64,000 bases of DNA from Acanthococcus lagerstroemiae (lineage: Eukaryota; Arthropoda; Insecta; Hemiptera; Eriococcidae): the NCBI GenBank assembly GCA_031841125.1, contig CM063110.1, forward strand, positions 29,942,678 to 30,006,677. The letters run 5' to 3'. Shown piece after piece: positions 34,205-44,990 of this stretch; position 1 is the first letter of the stretch, and the number at the start of each line of letters is the position of its first letter. The notes below the pieces were generated by a model. The model ran no database searches, was not told the DNA's origin, and worked only from the letters and a program-made list of their open reading frames with translations. The translations under genes and the position numbers were made by a program.

Positions 34205-34533
34205 TATAGCAAGGACAAAATCTACGCCTTTGAAATGTACTGTTACAGAAGAATGCTCCGAATTTCATGGGTCCAAAAAAGGACCACTGCGTCCATACTC
34301 ACGGAACTGAACGTGAAAGACAGATTGAGCACGGTCATCAGGAGGCGAATACATATGTACTTTGATACACTTCGGCCACATCATAAGACAAGATAACTTG
34401 GAAAAGCTGACCATCCGAGGGCAGGTTGAAGGAAAGAGATCAAGGGGAGGGTCCCTAACTAGGTACAGGGACCTGATGGAAAAGACCACTGGCATGACGC
34501 TGAGCGAGTGCACACAGAAGGCGGAAGACAGAC
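34205..34533 (+). pseudogene. LINE ORF2 C-terminal fragment (interrupted)
   Basis: Broken frames read FEMYCYRRMLRISWVQKRTT, then LTELNVKDRLSTVIRRR, FGHIIRQDNLEKLTI, then EGKRSRGGSLTRYRDLMEKT and CTQKAEDR, the C-terminal region of insect RTE/CR1-like LINE polyproteins. The frame breaks at 34534, where an inverted-repeat element begins, and resumes at about 35633 with GWRELVAKIA and a stop. Confidence 0.8.
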
Positions 34534-35632
34534 GTGGAATAATTATTACAAGCAAAGTAAATTATTGATTAATAAATATTAATATTAATTAAAATATGTG
34601 GCAGTTTCTATAAAAAGGGGTAACTTTGTGGATCCGACGAATTTTGAGTTAAGAAAAGTAGGTAATAGAGGAATGAATGCCCATTTCAACGAGCTATCGG
34701 CGAGATTTGTAGCATTTTTTGTTCCGGAGATACAAGTGGTGAAAGATGAGTGTAACAAGAACGCGCTAAAACACGTTTTGTGAAAAAACGCGTTTAAAGT
34801 TAGACGCACCTTTTTCTCCTACTCCGTTAAGCGGTCCTAACTCGCCGCGGAATCACGTTATCAGCCAATACCAGCCTCAACAAGGGCTTGTTGGAAAGGT
34901 AATTTTTCGCTCTTCTGCGTGGTAACAATTCAGAACATCGGATTTATTCGTGAGCTCCAAAAAACCACGAAGAAGCGAATGCAGACATTCGCATTCTTTT
35001 CTCATTCTCTTTCAGTTCTCTCTCTCCCTCTTGGGTCTTCTCTTGCCTGCACGTGAATTTTGTCTCTTCGTTATTGCGATGTTTTTTCTGTAGAAATCAA
35101 CCAAAATCTCAAAATTGATTTTTCGACCAAAAAATTTTGTTTTTCTTTTTTCGCGTTTTCTGAGACTTTGATCGATCGACAAAGTTACCTCCTTTCATAG
35201 AAACTGCCACATATTAATATTTAAAATCAATAATTTACTCAGCTCGTAATAATTATTCCACAGCTTTGTAGGGTCGCCAAATCTAATGCAAAAGGCGTCG
35301 TAAGCCTGTTGGTAATGGGGTCCAGTAGCAGAAAACCCACGCAAGAATTCTCGTGCCTCACTATGTACATGCACCATCCTATGGGCATCCTGTAATTTAG
35401 TATTAAGGTGGACTGCGCGTTATCAAAATGCTCTTTCCACTGGGGAAATTTTTGAATGTCACCGTGGAAAGGTTCCAAATTACAGTTTTTTAGTTTGAAA
35501 GTACCGTCTCCATCCATTTCTGAAGTACTACTAGAAAATGGACTCAGAGTTTCAACATCAATACCATATTAATATTAATATTTAATAATCAATAATCAAT
35601 AATTTACTCTGCTCGTAATAAATTATTCCACA
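34534..35632. mobile_element. composite inverted-repeat insertion inside the LINE
   Basis: Left terminus TGGAATAATTATTACAAGC (34534). Matching right-type termini end at 35262 and 35632, each followed inwards by GTAAATTATTGATT and AATATTAAT repeats. From 34534 to 35262 the arms are about 100 bases long and include TGTGGCAGTTTCTAT at 34594 and its complement ending at 35214. Between the two right-type termini lies a BEL/Pao gag scrap. LINE flanks ACAGACG (left) and ACAGAGACG (right) may be a worn target duplication. Confidence 0.65.
35266..35560 (-). pseudogene. BEL/Pao-like retrotransposon gag fragment
   Basis: One minus-strand frame gives NCNLEPFHGDIQKFPQWKEHF. After a frameshift another gives SEAREFLRGFSATGPHYQQA and YDAFCIRFGDP. 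The order P-F-GD-x-WP-x-W, then EA-x-L-GF and Y-x-A-x-RFGDP is the gag core of BEL/Pao elements. It is about 95 codons long and is cut off by repeat termini on both sides. Confidence 0.65.
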
Positions 35633-35690
35633 ACAGAGACGGCTGGAGGGAGCTAGTGGCAAAGATAGCATAGTCAGGACATTTGAAATC
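35633..35690 (+). pseudogene. LINE ORF2 extreme C-terminus after the insertion
   Basis: Reads RDGWRELVAKIA and a stop. This is the normal end of the LINE frame that breaks off at 34533. Confidence 0.65.
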
Positions 35691-35956
35691 GGGCAACGAC
35701 GAAGAAGAAGGTTTTCCATCATGTCTGAAGGTGTCATTATGAGATGCTATGTGATGTTGCAAGAGAAAGAACTTTGAGTGTACTGGGGAGAGTTGTGTGC
35801 ATCGTGGTTTCCTGTTTGCCTTTGATGCTTGGTTTTGACTGTATTGAAATGGAAAGTGGACGACATCTTACAGGGATATGGCTTGCTGAAACTACCTACT
35901 CGTATTGCGTCAGATGTGTGATTGGTTTCTTTGTTTATTGCTGCCATGTGGAGCCG

Positions 35957-36256
35957 CAAGGACATACCGAAGAGTTTTCCTTGGGGGAGGGGGGAGGGAG
36001 AATGTGAAGTCCCAACTGATTCAACTCAAAATTCCCAAGTATCAAAGCAACAAAATAAAAACTTTTTGACTTGTTGGATTTTTCCAACTTCTGAACTCAA
36101 GACTCCCAAGTATCAAAGGAAAAAAAAAAGCGTTTGTTGACTTGTTGGATTTTCCCAACTCTACCGAAATTTCTCAACTTTGGCTGACTGAAATGGTAAA
36201 TTTTCCCAAGTACTGAGTAAAAAATGTCCTACGGGGGAGCTCCCCGTGTGTCTCTG
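35957..36256. mobile_element. hAT-like MITE family A, copy 2 (worn ends)
   Basis: Starts CAAGGACATACCGAAGAG and ends near GTGTGTCTCTG. The interior has the same AACTCAAAATTCCCAAGTAT and GACTTGTTGGATTTT units as 17164-17526 and 39177-40059. The flanks share GTGGAG, but a clean 8-bp duplication is not visible. Confidence 0.7.
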
Positions 36257-36747
36257 CGTGGAGGATGAACCTGTTGCACAAATGGTGGTGGGTAGTCTCA
36301 CTGCTCCCCTCTAGCTTGAACGCCTCCCAACGATGTTGCTCGGCTTGATAGGGTCTGCTGTGAGAAGGTGCCAGATAGGAGTTGTAACCGCAGAAGTAGT
36401 CGAGGCAGCTTTGGTGCTGCTATCCACTGGCAGGAGGCTGTCAATGGCGATCCACTACAGGTCCCTTCGGCCATGTCGAAAAAATAACGAGATAAACGTT
36501 TTCTCCGTTTTATCCATTTGTGACGTAGGTTTTCAGCTCCCACGAAATGTGAGGGACGTAGGGTACGGGCGGGGGCTGGAAATGAGACAAAGTTTATAAA
36601 TTCGCGATGACAACCGGCATTCTTCGTTCATGTTTTCGATCCTCAAAATAGCAGTTGCTGACAGCCGTGTGAAGATCTTTTCCGGAGTGGTTTGGTATAT
36701 TAGAAATGTCGTAGCTAGCAAACTTAGAAGACGCATTTCTATTGCGG
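36257..36747. other. no recognisable feature
   Basis: GC-richer than the neighbours, with several short overlapping open frames. None can be assigned. Confidence 0.35.
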
Positions 36748-37089
36748 TTAGTTAAATTTCAGCGGTTCAACCTCGTCTGACGGTCTCTTTATCCAGTTCG
36801 CATTCAGTTTTACAGCCTTGTCGTTGACATCTGGCCAGGGAACGAGACGGTTGTGTGGAAAGAACACGCTGTAACTCCATACGAACGTGACTACCAGAAA
36901 CGGAATAATCAAGTCAGGAAAGTTTTTATATAAGGTTGGAGGAAAAAGATAACTTTCGCAGATCACTTCCCCCACGCTGTACCGAGTACCGACCGCTGTA
37001 CACCAACTGCTTAAAAGTAACTGAAGTTCTGTGCCGAACCGGGGGCGAGGTTCATCGAACGTTCGACTAAATGGTTGCGCATAATACAT
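36748..37089 (-). CDS. unidentified 113-codon ORF with one hydrophobic segment
   Basis: ATG-started frame, 113 residues. A single hydrophobic stretch at about 57-77 (FPDLIIPFLVVTFVWSYSVF) is followed by HNRLVPWPDVNDKAVKLNAN and a charged end. The second half has GC-rich third positions, unlike nearby repeats. The protein would be a small single-pass membrane protein, or an exon of a larger gene. I recognise no family and see no promoter or poly(A) signal tied to it. Chance is a real alternative. Confidence 0.3.
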   Translation of the reverse strand: MYYAQPFSRTFDEPRPRFGTELQLLLSSWCTAVGTRYSVGEVICESYLFPPTLYKNFPDLIIPFLVVTFVWSYSVFFPHNRLVPWPDVNDKAVKLNANWIKRPSDEVEPLKFN

Positions 37090-38280
37090 TTTATTCTCTC
37101 ATTAGTATGCCAAAAATGATTTACATTTTATTACGAAGCGAGTTGGCGGAATAAAAATTGTTGATGAAAATATTTCATACATACTAAAACGTTGTTGTCG
37201 TGTGTTGTGTGTTATTCGACGAAATAATTTCGACTGACAGCTACTTAATCTATTTTTAATGCAACAGCTGGTTTGATATACCGCCACGCAACGGGCTCAA
37301 CCTAAACAACCCCCGTATTGATTTATTCGAGAAAAAAATTGATTCCGGCCTCGCGACCTTGCGAGCATGTATAATTAAACGCCACGGGGTTGGGAACATG
37401 AACTCGCCCCGGCTGTATTAATTTGATTATTAAAAATCCAATCAGTAAGCAAAACAAGGATTTGTTTAGAGGCACTGATATGACAGCTATTGAACGCGAG
37501 ACGTGACAGTATTTTGCCAACTTTTTTGTTACCGTTACGCTGGATAGCCGTTGAAGAAGCGCCTAAAACCGATAATTTTAAAATTAATTGCTTATATCGC
37601 GCTGTAAGCCTGGTTGACGATTACACAAAGGGTGACTAGTCTGAGGGTGCGGTGAGGAAGTTTCTGAAAACTGATTTGAGGCATAGAATCCTGTGTGCAA
37701 GGCTTGAAGAGTTAGAGTTGTTATTTCGTTATATCGGTGACTACGAGCAAAGTATAATAAAAAGAATATATATACAGCCAGGGAGCAAGGGGCACTTGCC
37801 GCCCTCTAAGGAACTGGGCAAGGAAGTAGTTTCATCTTGTCTCCCCCAAGTTTCAACAAATAAATTTGTAAGGATGAGAGCTCGTTAACACGAAACGGTA
37901 TAGGACCGAGCGAATAAGTGGCGTAAATTACCGACGGTGGATCGCTTATCGCCTGGAGTAGACCCATTAATCAGACGGAATCTTCAAGGGGGGGTAAACT
38001 GCTGACCAGAGAGGGCAAGATTTTCTCATACGTGTTAAATTCTTCTAATTGTCATTTTTGTCACTCCCCCCCCCCACCCAAAAAAAAATCTAATACTAGC
38101 AGTATTGCTAATTTTTTTTTAAATTACTCAATTTTGCATGAAAAATGCTCAAAGATGAAAACATGATTTGTTTATGCATTTTGAGGTGACCCGCCCTTGA
38201 AAAATCTCCTAGACATCGAGAAACTTCTAAAAAGTGAAAAAAAAAAGTGTCGAAAACAGCAATTCTTCGTGTTTTTAGCT
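37090..38280. other. no recognisable feature
   Basis: No supported gene. About 37865-37915 resembles the receptor 3'-end region at 23135-23190 (shared GAGAGCTCG, GAAACGGTA and GACCG). C- and T-runs occur near 38070-38120. Confidence 0.4.
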
Positions 38281-38284
38281 TATA

Positions 38285-38500
38285 CAGACAACCAATAGGA
38301 AGCACACGACCAATAACACTCATTGATTGGACAGACTACATATGAAGGCAACTAATAGGAGCACAAGACTAAAGAGGTTTACCATACGGTACTACTCTCG
38401 ACTATAACTACAGGACCACAAGAGACAAGACTCATTAGGGTAGGGTACTCCACTGATGATGGCATAACAGCCGAAAGCGCTCTGGAATACTGAAGAGAAA
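38285..38500 (+). mobile_element. Penelope-like element tail with hammerhead-like core (candidate)
   Basis: CTGATGA (38453-38459), a GGC/GCC-containing hairpin and GAAA (38473-38476) are arranged as in a hammerhead ribozyme core. They are preceded by ACAACCAATAGGAAGCAC-type repeats and ACTACTCTCGACTATAAC. Penelope-like retroelements of animals carry hammerhead motifs in their terminal repeats. Stem II is imperfect and stems I and III are not convincing, so activity is unlikely. Confidence 0.4.
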
Positions 38501-39176
38501 AAAAGTGAACTGGTACACCCCACACACAGAATATTACCAAGTTCACTCACACTCAGATATCGACACTTATCTTATTTTATGTTTCTGATTTTTAAATGAA
38601 TTTAATAATTATGAGGAATTTTTCAAAATATCAGGAAAACAGAGCAGTTTGGAAGGGAAAATATATTTTCAAGATATTTGCCGGTTTCAGTTCAATCTCT
38701 TATTTTAAAAGGGGAAAATATAATCGGAAGTTAGGGAAATGCGTTTTGCAGTCACGATAAATAGACTTGCACCCTAAATTTTGAACAGCAGATTAATAAG
38801 GTGGACCGTCAATTTTGATAGAAATGCACCCTAATTCGTGAACGTCAATTCATTGTGTATTACAGTTAGGATATTTCTTCTCCTTCTACACGTCACAACA
38901 TGCATCGATTCGATGATTTTATGTTAGTGCGAGTGGTTGTTTTCCCATAACCGTTGAAAGCCTTCAAAATTGCAAAGTTAAAGAAAATGAATGGAAAAAT
39001 GTTGACGAGTTTAAGACTGTTCATTACGGTACGGGGACGATAACATTACACCCTGAAAATTCGAGCTGCAGCTGTACCTGTCCTTATTTCCTGAAGCACA
39101 TGATATGCAAACACTGTCTCTAGTTATAAAAGATAAGGACGCACCAAGTGGACGTTCCGGTGGAAGCGAAGTCCGT
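38501..39176. other. no recognisable feature
   Basis: AT-rich sequence with no supported gene or repeat. Confidence 0.4.
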
Positions 39177-40059
39177 CAGGGACGTACCGAAGAGTTTCTC
39201 CCGTGGGGAGGGGGGGGGGGTAAAAATTGTGAAAGTCCCAACTGACTCAACTCAGTATTCCCAGAAATGAAGAGTACAGGGAAAGAACGGGCTATCTGCA
39301 TGTTTTCTAGTTTCGAGAAAAATGAATTTGAATGCGAAAAACTATAAAATTAATAGTCTGCCGTTAAAAAATCTGAAATTCTAAAATACTTAAGGTGTTA
39401 CACTGGTGCATGTGATAAAAAAGCCAACATACACCTCCAGATTAATTTTTAATAAAGTTATAACGGTACAAAGTGTCAATAGTCCCAACAAACAGCGAAA
39501 AATCGGGCTATCAGCGTGAATCACTTATGGGGCAGCCGTTCGTAGTAATTTCGTGCTCTTTCTTCACAAAACGGATTCAAATGATTCAAACTATGAATTG
39601 GGGAGGGTGAGGAGAGCGACGGCTCGACGTTGACCCGTTCTCTCGCTGGATACGAAACACTCAGCGGCGGTTTTGAAGCCTTTAGACCCGTTCCTTCGCT
39701 GTTTTGACCTCATGGCCGTGTTCGGCGTCCACAAATACATATGGAACCCCACCCAACTCGATTTCGAGGGAAAATGCAGACAGCCCGTTCTTTCCCTGTA
39801 CTCTTCAAGTATCAAGGCAAAGAAAAAACGTTTTGACATGTTGGATTTTTCCAACTGACTCAACTCAAAATTCACAAGTATATCAAAGCAAAAGAAGAAT
39901 GCCTTGCTGGGTTTTCCCAACTTCTCAATTCCCAAGTATCAAAGCGCAAAAAAAACGTTTTAACTTGTTGGATTTTCCCAACTGCTGAGTGAAAAGTTCC
40001 TACGGGGGGGCGGGGGAGGCGCGTAAGTGGCCCTCTCTACCCCTATCGGTATGTCCCTG
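39177..40059. mobile_element. hAT-like MITE family A, copy 3 (with nested element)
   Basis: A perfect 8-bp duplication AAGTCCGT lies at 39169-39176 and 40060-40067. The ends are CAGGGACGTACCGAAGAG (left) and the complement of CAGGGACATACCGATAGGGG (right). The minisatellite units match copies 1 and 2. A second TIR element (39268-39807) sits inside one unit. Confidence 0.9.
39268..39807. mobile_element. TIR element nested in MITE family A
   Basis: The inverted ends are about 34 bases long and nearly perfect: TGAAGAGTACAGGGAAAGAA then CGGGCTATCTGCAT on the left, and its complement with one change on the right. 540 bp. No target duplication resolved. The interior has a short frame of no known type. 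Confidence 0.75.
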
Positions 40060-40457
40060 AAGTCCGTACCACTCGGACAAAAACGAAATGGAGGACGACC
40101 GGCAAAAGCGGGGAGAGCTCTTTTAATCCTATATTAACTCATTACACGGTTCTTTCATTTTTATTTTTATCTCGATATCAATTTTTTCATTGTTATTTAA
40201 TAAGTACAACGTGATAATATTTTTAATATCGTGCTAATTCATCAGTTTAGCGTGATTCCGATTATTTAACGTGAATATTTTCATTGAATGAGCGAACTAT
40301 ATCATTTTATCGTAGTTTGTATTTTTACCGACTTTTCGAAGAAAAGGGAGGTATTACACTCGTCACAGTTGTGAAGTTGGGGGCGGGGGCAATGTTTTTT
40401 TTGCGTTTCAGAGTGTTTAGAACACGACTGTAATAGTGGCTGAATTTCAGGTTTCCT
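40060..40457. other. no recognisable feature
   Basis: AT-rich sequence leading into the (TA)n that bounds the repeat block. Confidence 0.4.
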
Positions 40458-40488
<31 letters not shown>

Positions 40489-40519
40489 GCAGGACGGCTT
40501 TTTCGCTTCTTTTTCATAT

Positions 40520-41275
40520 ATAAAGCGACGTTTTCACCTCATATACGGAGGCGAAAACGAAAAATCGGAGGTGAAAACGTAAGGCACTGTATCTCAATAA
40601 TTTAGGCTTCTACCGGCTAGGCAATCCCCTGGGCAAATTTTTGGCTGGAGGCGAAAAAACCCACATACATCAGACATATACATTTTAGTGCATGGTACCT
40701 CTCACCAGACAGCGCTAGTGTCACTTGTAAATCATATAATGAGACTTTTTCACCTCCAAACATAACTGAGCATTTTCGCCTCCGATTCGCGGCAACAACG
40801 CATTAGTGATTGAATTAATATTAAACTCGGAGGTTTCCTACTTGCTTGTATGCCTGGAGGTGAAATGTTCCCTTCACATATTAAACGTCGCTGTGTACTT
40901 GTATATGAAAAAGAGGCGAAAAAGCCGCCCTGCAAAAATATACCTTTAAAATTTCGTTTTCGCCTCCGTATATGAGGTGAAAACGTTGCTTTATGTACAA
41001 AAATGAGGCGAAAAAGACCTTCTTTAAAAAAAAAATAAAAAAAAATGTATATAATATTGTATATCATATACCCCGCATGTTAAAGATTGTAAGTAGAAAT
41101 TACTGCACCGAAAAGTTTACCACGAATTGATAGATGATGTATGTAGGTTTTTTCGCCTCCAGTCAAAAATTTGCCCAGGGGGGTTACCTGCTGGCCTGTA
41201 GAAGCTTAAATTATTGAGATACAGTGTCTTACGTTTTCACCTCCGTCTATGAGGTAAAAACGTCGCTGTACACAG
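40520..41275. repeat. 0.75-kb inverted-repeat structure, arms of about 140 bases
   Basis: The left arm (40520-40670) has AAGCGACGTTTTCACCTC, CACTGTATCTCAATAATTTA and CTGGGCAAATTTTTGGCTGG. The right arm (about 41139-41275) is its reverse complement with some changes. The end of each arm is also part of the 280-bp satellite monomer. Confidence 0.75.
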
Positions 41276-41483
41276 GATTAGTCAGTTTTCCTTCCGCAAT
41301 AGGAAAACTCCATTACGCTGAAGATCTGTTATCGGTTTTGTCGCTATTCACGAATAGTATGCAGCTTGCCTACACCCGATAACAAAGCGTACTGTACATT
41401 TTGGAAGATAACACATTGAGTCATACTTCGTTCAGCCTGACGGAGTTTTCCTATGGCGGAGGGAAAACCAACTAACCCTGTAT

Positions 41484-44400
41484 ATGAAACAGAGGAGAGA
41501 AGGCCGTCCTGCAAAGATATACCTTTAGAATTTCGTTTTCGCCTCCGTATATGAGGTGAAAACGTCGCTTTATGTATGAAAAAGGGGCGAAAAAGCCGCC
41601 CTGCAAAGATATTATTATATACCCGCGAGAACATGATGATCAAGATCGAGAAGGTCACAGGTTTACCATTTCTCTATACTCTAAGACATTGTAAATAACA
41701 CAGTTCGGAATGGACATGAATTTTTTTAGTATGAGGAAGAGGTTCAAGAATAACATAATAAGAAACTTACAGAGGCGAAAAAGCCGCCCTGAAAAGATAT
41801 ACCTTCAGAGTTTCGTTTTCGCCTCCGTATATGAGGTGAAAACGTCGCTTTATATATGAAAAAGGGGCGAAAAAGCCGCCCTGCAAAGATATTATTATAT
41901 ACCCGCGAGAACATGATGATCAAGATCGAGAAGGTCACAGGTTTACCATTTCCCAATACTCTAAGACATTGTAAATAACACAGTTCGGAATGGACATGAA
42001 TTTTTTTAGTCTGAGGAAGAGGTTCAAGAATAACATAATAAGAAACTTACAGAGGCGAAAAAGCCGCCCTGAAAAGATATACCTTCAGAGTTTCGTTTTC
42101 GCCTCCGTATATGAGGTGAAAACGTCGCTTTATATATGAAAAAGAGGCGAAAAAGCCGCCCTGCAAAGATATTATTATATACCCGCGAGAACATGATGAT
42201 CAAGATCGAGAAGGTCACAGGTTTACCATTTCCCTATACTCTAAGACATTGTAAATAACACAGTTCGGAATGGACATGAATTTTTTTAGTCTGAGGAAGA
42301 GGTTCAAGAATAACATAATAAGAAACTTACAGAGGCGAAAAAGCCGCCCTGAAAAGATATACCTTCAGAGTTTCGTTTTCGCCTCCGTATATGAGGTGAA
42401 AACGTCGCTTTATGTATGAAAAAGGGGCGAAAAAGCCGCCCTGCAAAGATATTATTATATACCCGCGAGAACATGATGATCAAGATCGAGAAGGTCACAG
42501 GTTTACCATTTCCCTATACTCTAAGACATTGTAAATAACACAGTTCGGAATGGACATGAATTTTTTTAGTCTGAGGAAGAGGTTCAAGAATAACATAATA
42601 AGAAACTTACAGAGGCGAAAAAGCCGCCCTGAAAAGATATACCTTCAGAGTTTCGTTTTCGCCTCCGTATATGAGGTGAAAACGTCGCTTTATATATGAA
42701 AAAGAGGCGAAAAAGCCGCCCTGCAAAGATATTATTATATACCCGCGAGAACATGATGATCAAGATCGAGAAGGTCACAGGTTTACCATTTCCCTATACT
42801 CTAAGACATTGTAAATAACACAGTTCGGAATGGACATGAATTTTTTTAGTCTGAGGAAGAGGTTCATGAATAACATAATAAGAAACTTACAGAGGCGAAA
42901 AAGCCGCCCTGAAAAGATATACCTTCAGAGTTTCGTTTTCGCCTCCGTATATGAGGTGAAAACGTCGCTTTATATATGAAAAAGAGGCGAAAACGCCGCC
43001 CTGCAAAGATATTATTATATACCCGCGAGAACATGATGATCAAGATCGAAAAGGTCACAGGTTTACCATTTCCCTATACTCTAAGATATTGTAAATAACA
43101 CAGTTCGGAATGGACATGAATTTTTTTAGTCTGAGGAAGAGGTTCAAGAATAACATAATAAGAAACTTACAGAGGCGAAAAAGCCGCCCTGAAAAGATAT
43201 ACCTTCAGAGTTTCGTTTTCGCCTCCGTATATGAGGTGAAAACGTCGCTTTATATATGAAAAAGAGGCGAAAAAGCCGCCCTGCAAAGATATTATTATAT
43301 ACCCGCGAGAACATGATGATCAAGATCGAGAAGGTCACAGGTTTACCATTTCCCTATACTCTAAGACATTGTAAATAACACAGTTCGGAATGGACATGAA
43401 TTTTTTTAGTCTGAGGAAGAGGTTCATGAATAACATAATAAGAAACTTACAGAGGCGAAAAAGCCGCCCTGAAAAGATATACCTTCAGAGTTTCGTTTTC
43501 GCCTCCGTATATGAGGTGAAAACGTCGCTTTATATATGAAAAAGAGGCGAAAACGCCGCCCTGCAAAGATATTATTATATACCCGCGAGAACATGATGAT
43601 CAAGATCGAAAAGGTCACAGGTTTACCATTTCCCTATACTCTAAGATATTGTAAATAACACAGTTCGGAATGGACATGAATTTTTTTAGTCTGAGGAAGA
43701 GGTTCAAGAATAACATAATAAGAAACTTACAGAGGCGAAAAAGCCGCCCTGAAAAGATATACCTTCAGAGTTTCGTTTTCGCCTCCGTATATGAGGTGAA
43801 AACGTCGCTTTATATATGAAAAAGAGGCGAAAAAGCTGCCCTGCAAAGATATTATTATATACCCGCGAGAACATGATGATCAAGATCGAGAAGGTCACAG
43901 GTTTACCATTTCCCTATACTCTTAAGACATTGTAAATAACACAGTTCGGAATGGACATGAATTTTTTTAGTCTGAGGAAGAGGTTCAAGAATAACATAAT
44001 AAGAAACTTACAGAGGCGAAAAAGCCGCCCTGAAAAGATATACCTTCAGAGTTTCGTTTTCGCCTCCGTATATGAGGTGAAAACGTCGCTTTATATATGA
44101 AAAAGAGGCGAAAAAGCCGCCCTGCAAAGATATTATTATATACCCGCGAGAACATGATGATCAAGATCGAAAAGGTCACAGGTTTACCATTTCCCTATAC
44201 TCTGTAAATAACACAGTTCGGAATGGACATGAATTTTTTTAGTCTGAGGAAGAGGTTCAAGAATAACATAATAAGAAACTTACAGAGGCGAAAAAGCCGC
44301 CCTGAAAAGATATACCTTCAGAGTTTCGTTTTCGCCTCCGTATATGAGGTGAAAACGTCGCTTTATATATGAAAAAGAGGCGAAAAAGCCGCCCTGCAAA

Positions 44401-44990
44401 GATATTATTATATACCCGCGAGAACATGATGATCAAGATCGAGAAGGTCACAGGTTTACCATTTCCCTATACTCTAAGACATTGTAAATAACACAGTTCG
44501 GAATGGACATGAATTTTTTTAGTCTGAGGAAGAGGTTCAAGAATAACATAATAAGAAACTTACAGAGGCGAAAAAGCCGCCCTGAAAAGATATACCTTCA
44601 GAGTTTCGTTTTCGCCTCCGTATATGAGGTGAAAACGTCGCTTTATATATGAAAAAGAGGCGAAAAAGCCGCCCTGCAAAGATATTATTATATACCCGCG
44701 AGAACATGATGATCAAGATCGAAAAGGTCACAGGTTTACCATTTCCCTATACTCTAAGATATTGTAAATAACACAGTTCGGAATGGACATGAATTTTTTT
44801 AGTCTGAGGAAGAGGTTCAAGAATAACATAATAAGAAACTTACAGAGGCGAAAAAGCCGCCCTGAAAAGATATACCTTTAGAGTTTCGTTTTCGCCTCCG
44901 TATATGAGGTGAAAACGTCGCTTTATATATGAAAAAGAGGCGAAAAAGCCGCCCTGCAAAGATATCATCGTATACCTGCGAGAACATGGG
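41484..44990. repeat. 280-bp satellite array, 11 complete and 2 partial monomers
   Basis: Complete monomers begin at 41744, 42024, 42304, 42584, 42864, 43144, 43424, 43704, 43985, 44257 and 44537. A partial monomer flanks each side. Length is 280 except 281 (43704) and 272 (43985, lacking AAGACATT). Each monomer has GAGGCGAAAAAGCCGCCCTG twice and the foldback GTTTTCGCCTC...GAGGTGAAAAC between them. Identity is high throughout. A 64-codon frame on the minus strand recurs in every unit, but it is carried along by homogenisation and shows no known domain. Confidence 0.95.

Noticed and set aside
41744..44816. A 64-codon open frame conserved in every 280-bp monomer, seeming to be a tandem gene family
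   Set aside because: Monomers are nearly identical at all positions, so the frame is conserved only because the DNA is. It has no domain, and the frame differs in the diverged flanking units.
41744..44816. CRISPR-like regular array
   Set aside because: The repeats are contiguous 280-bp units without unique spacers, in a eukaryotic genome.
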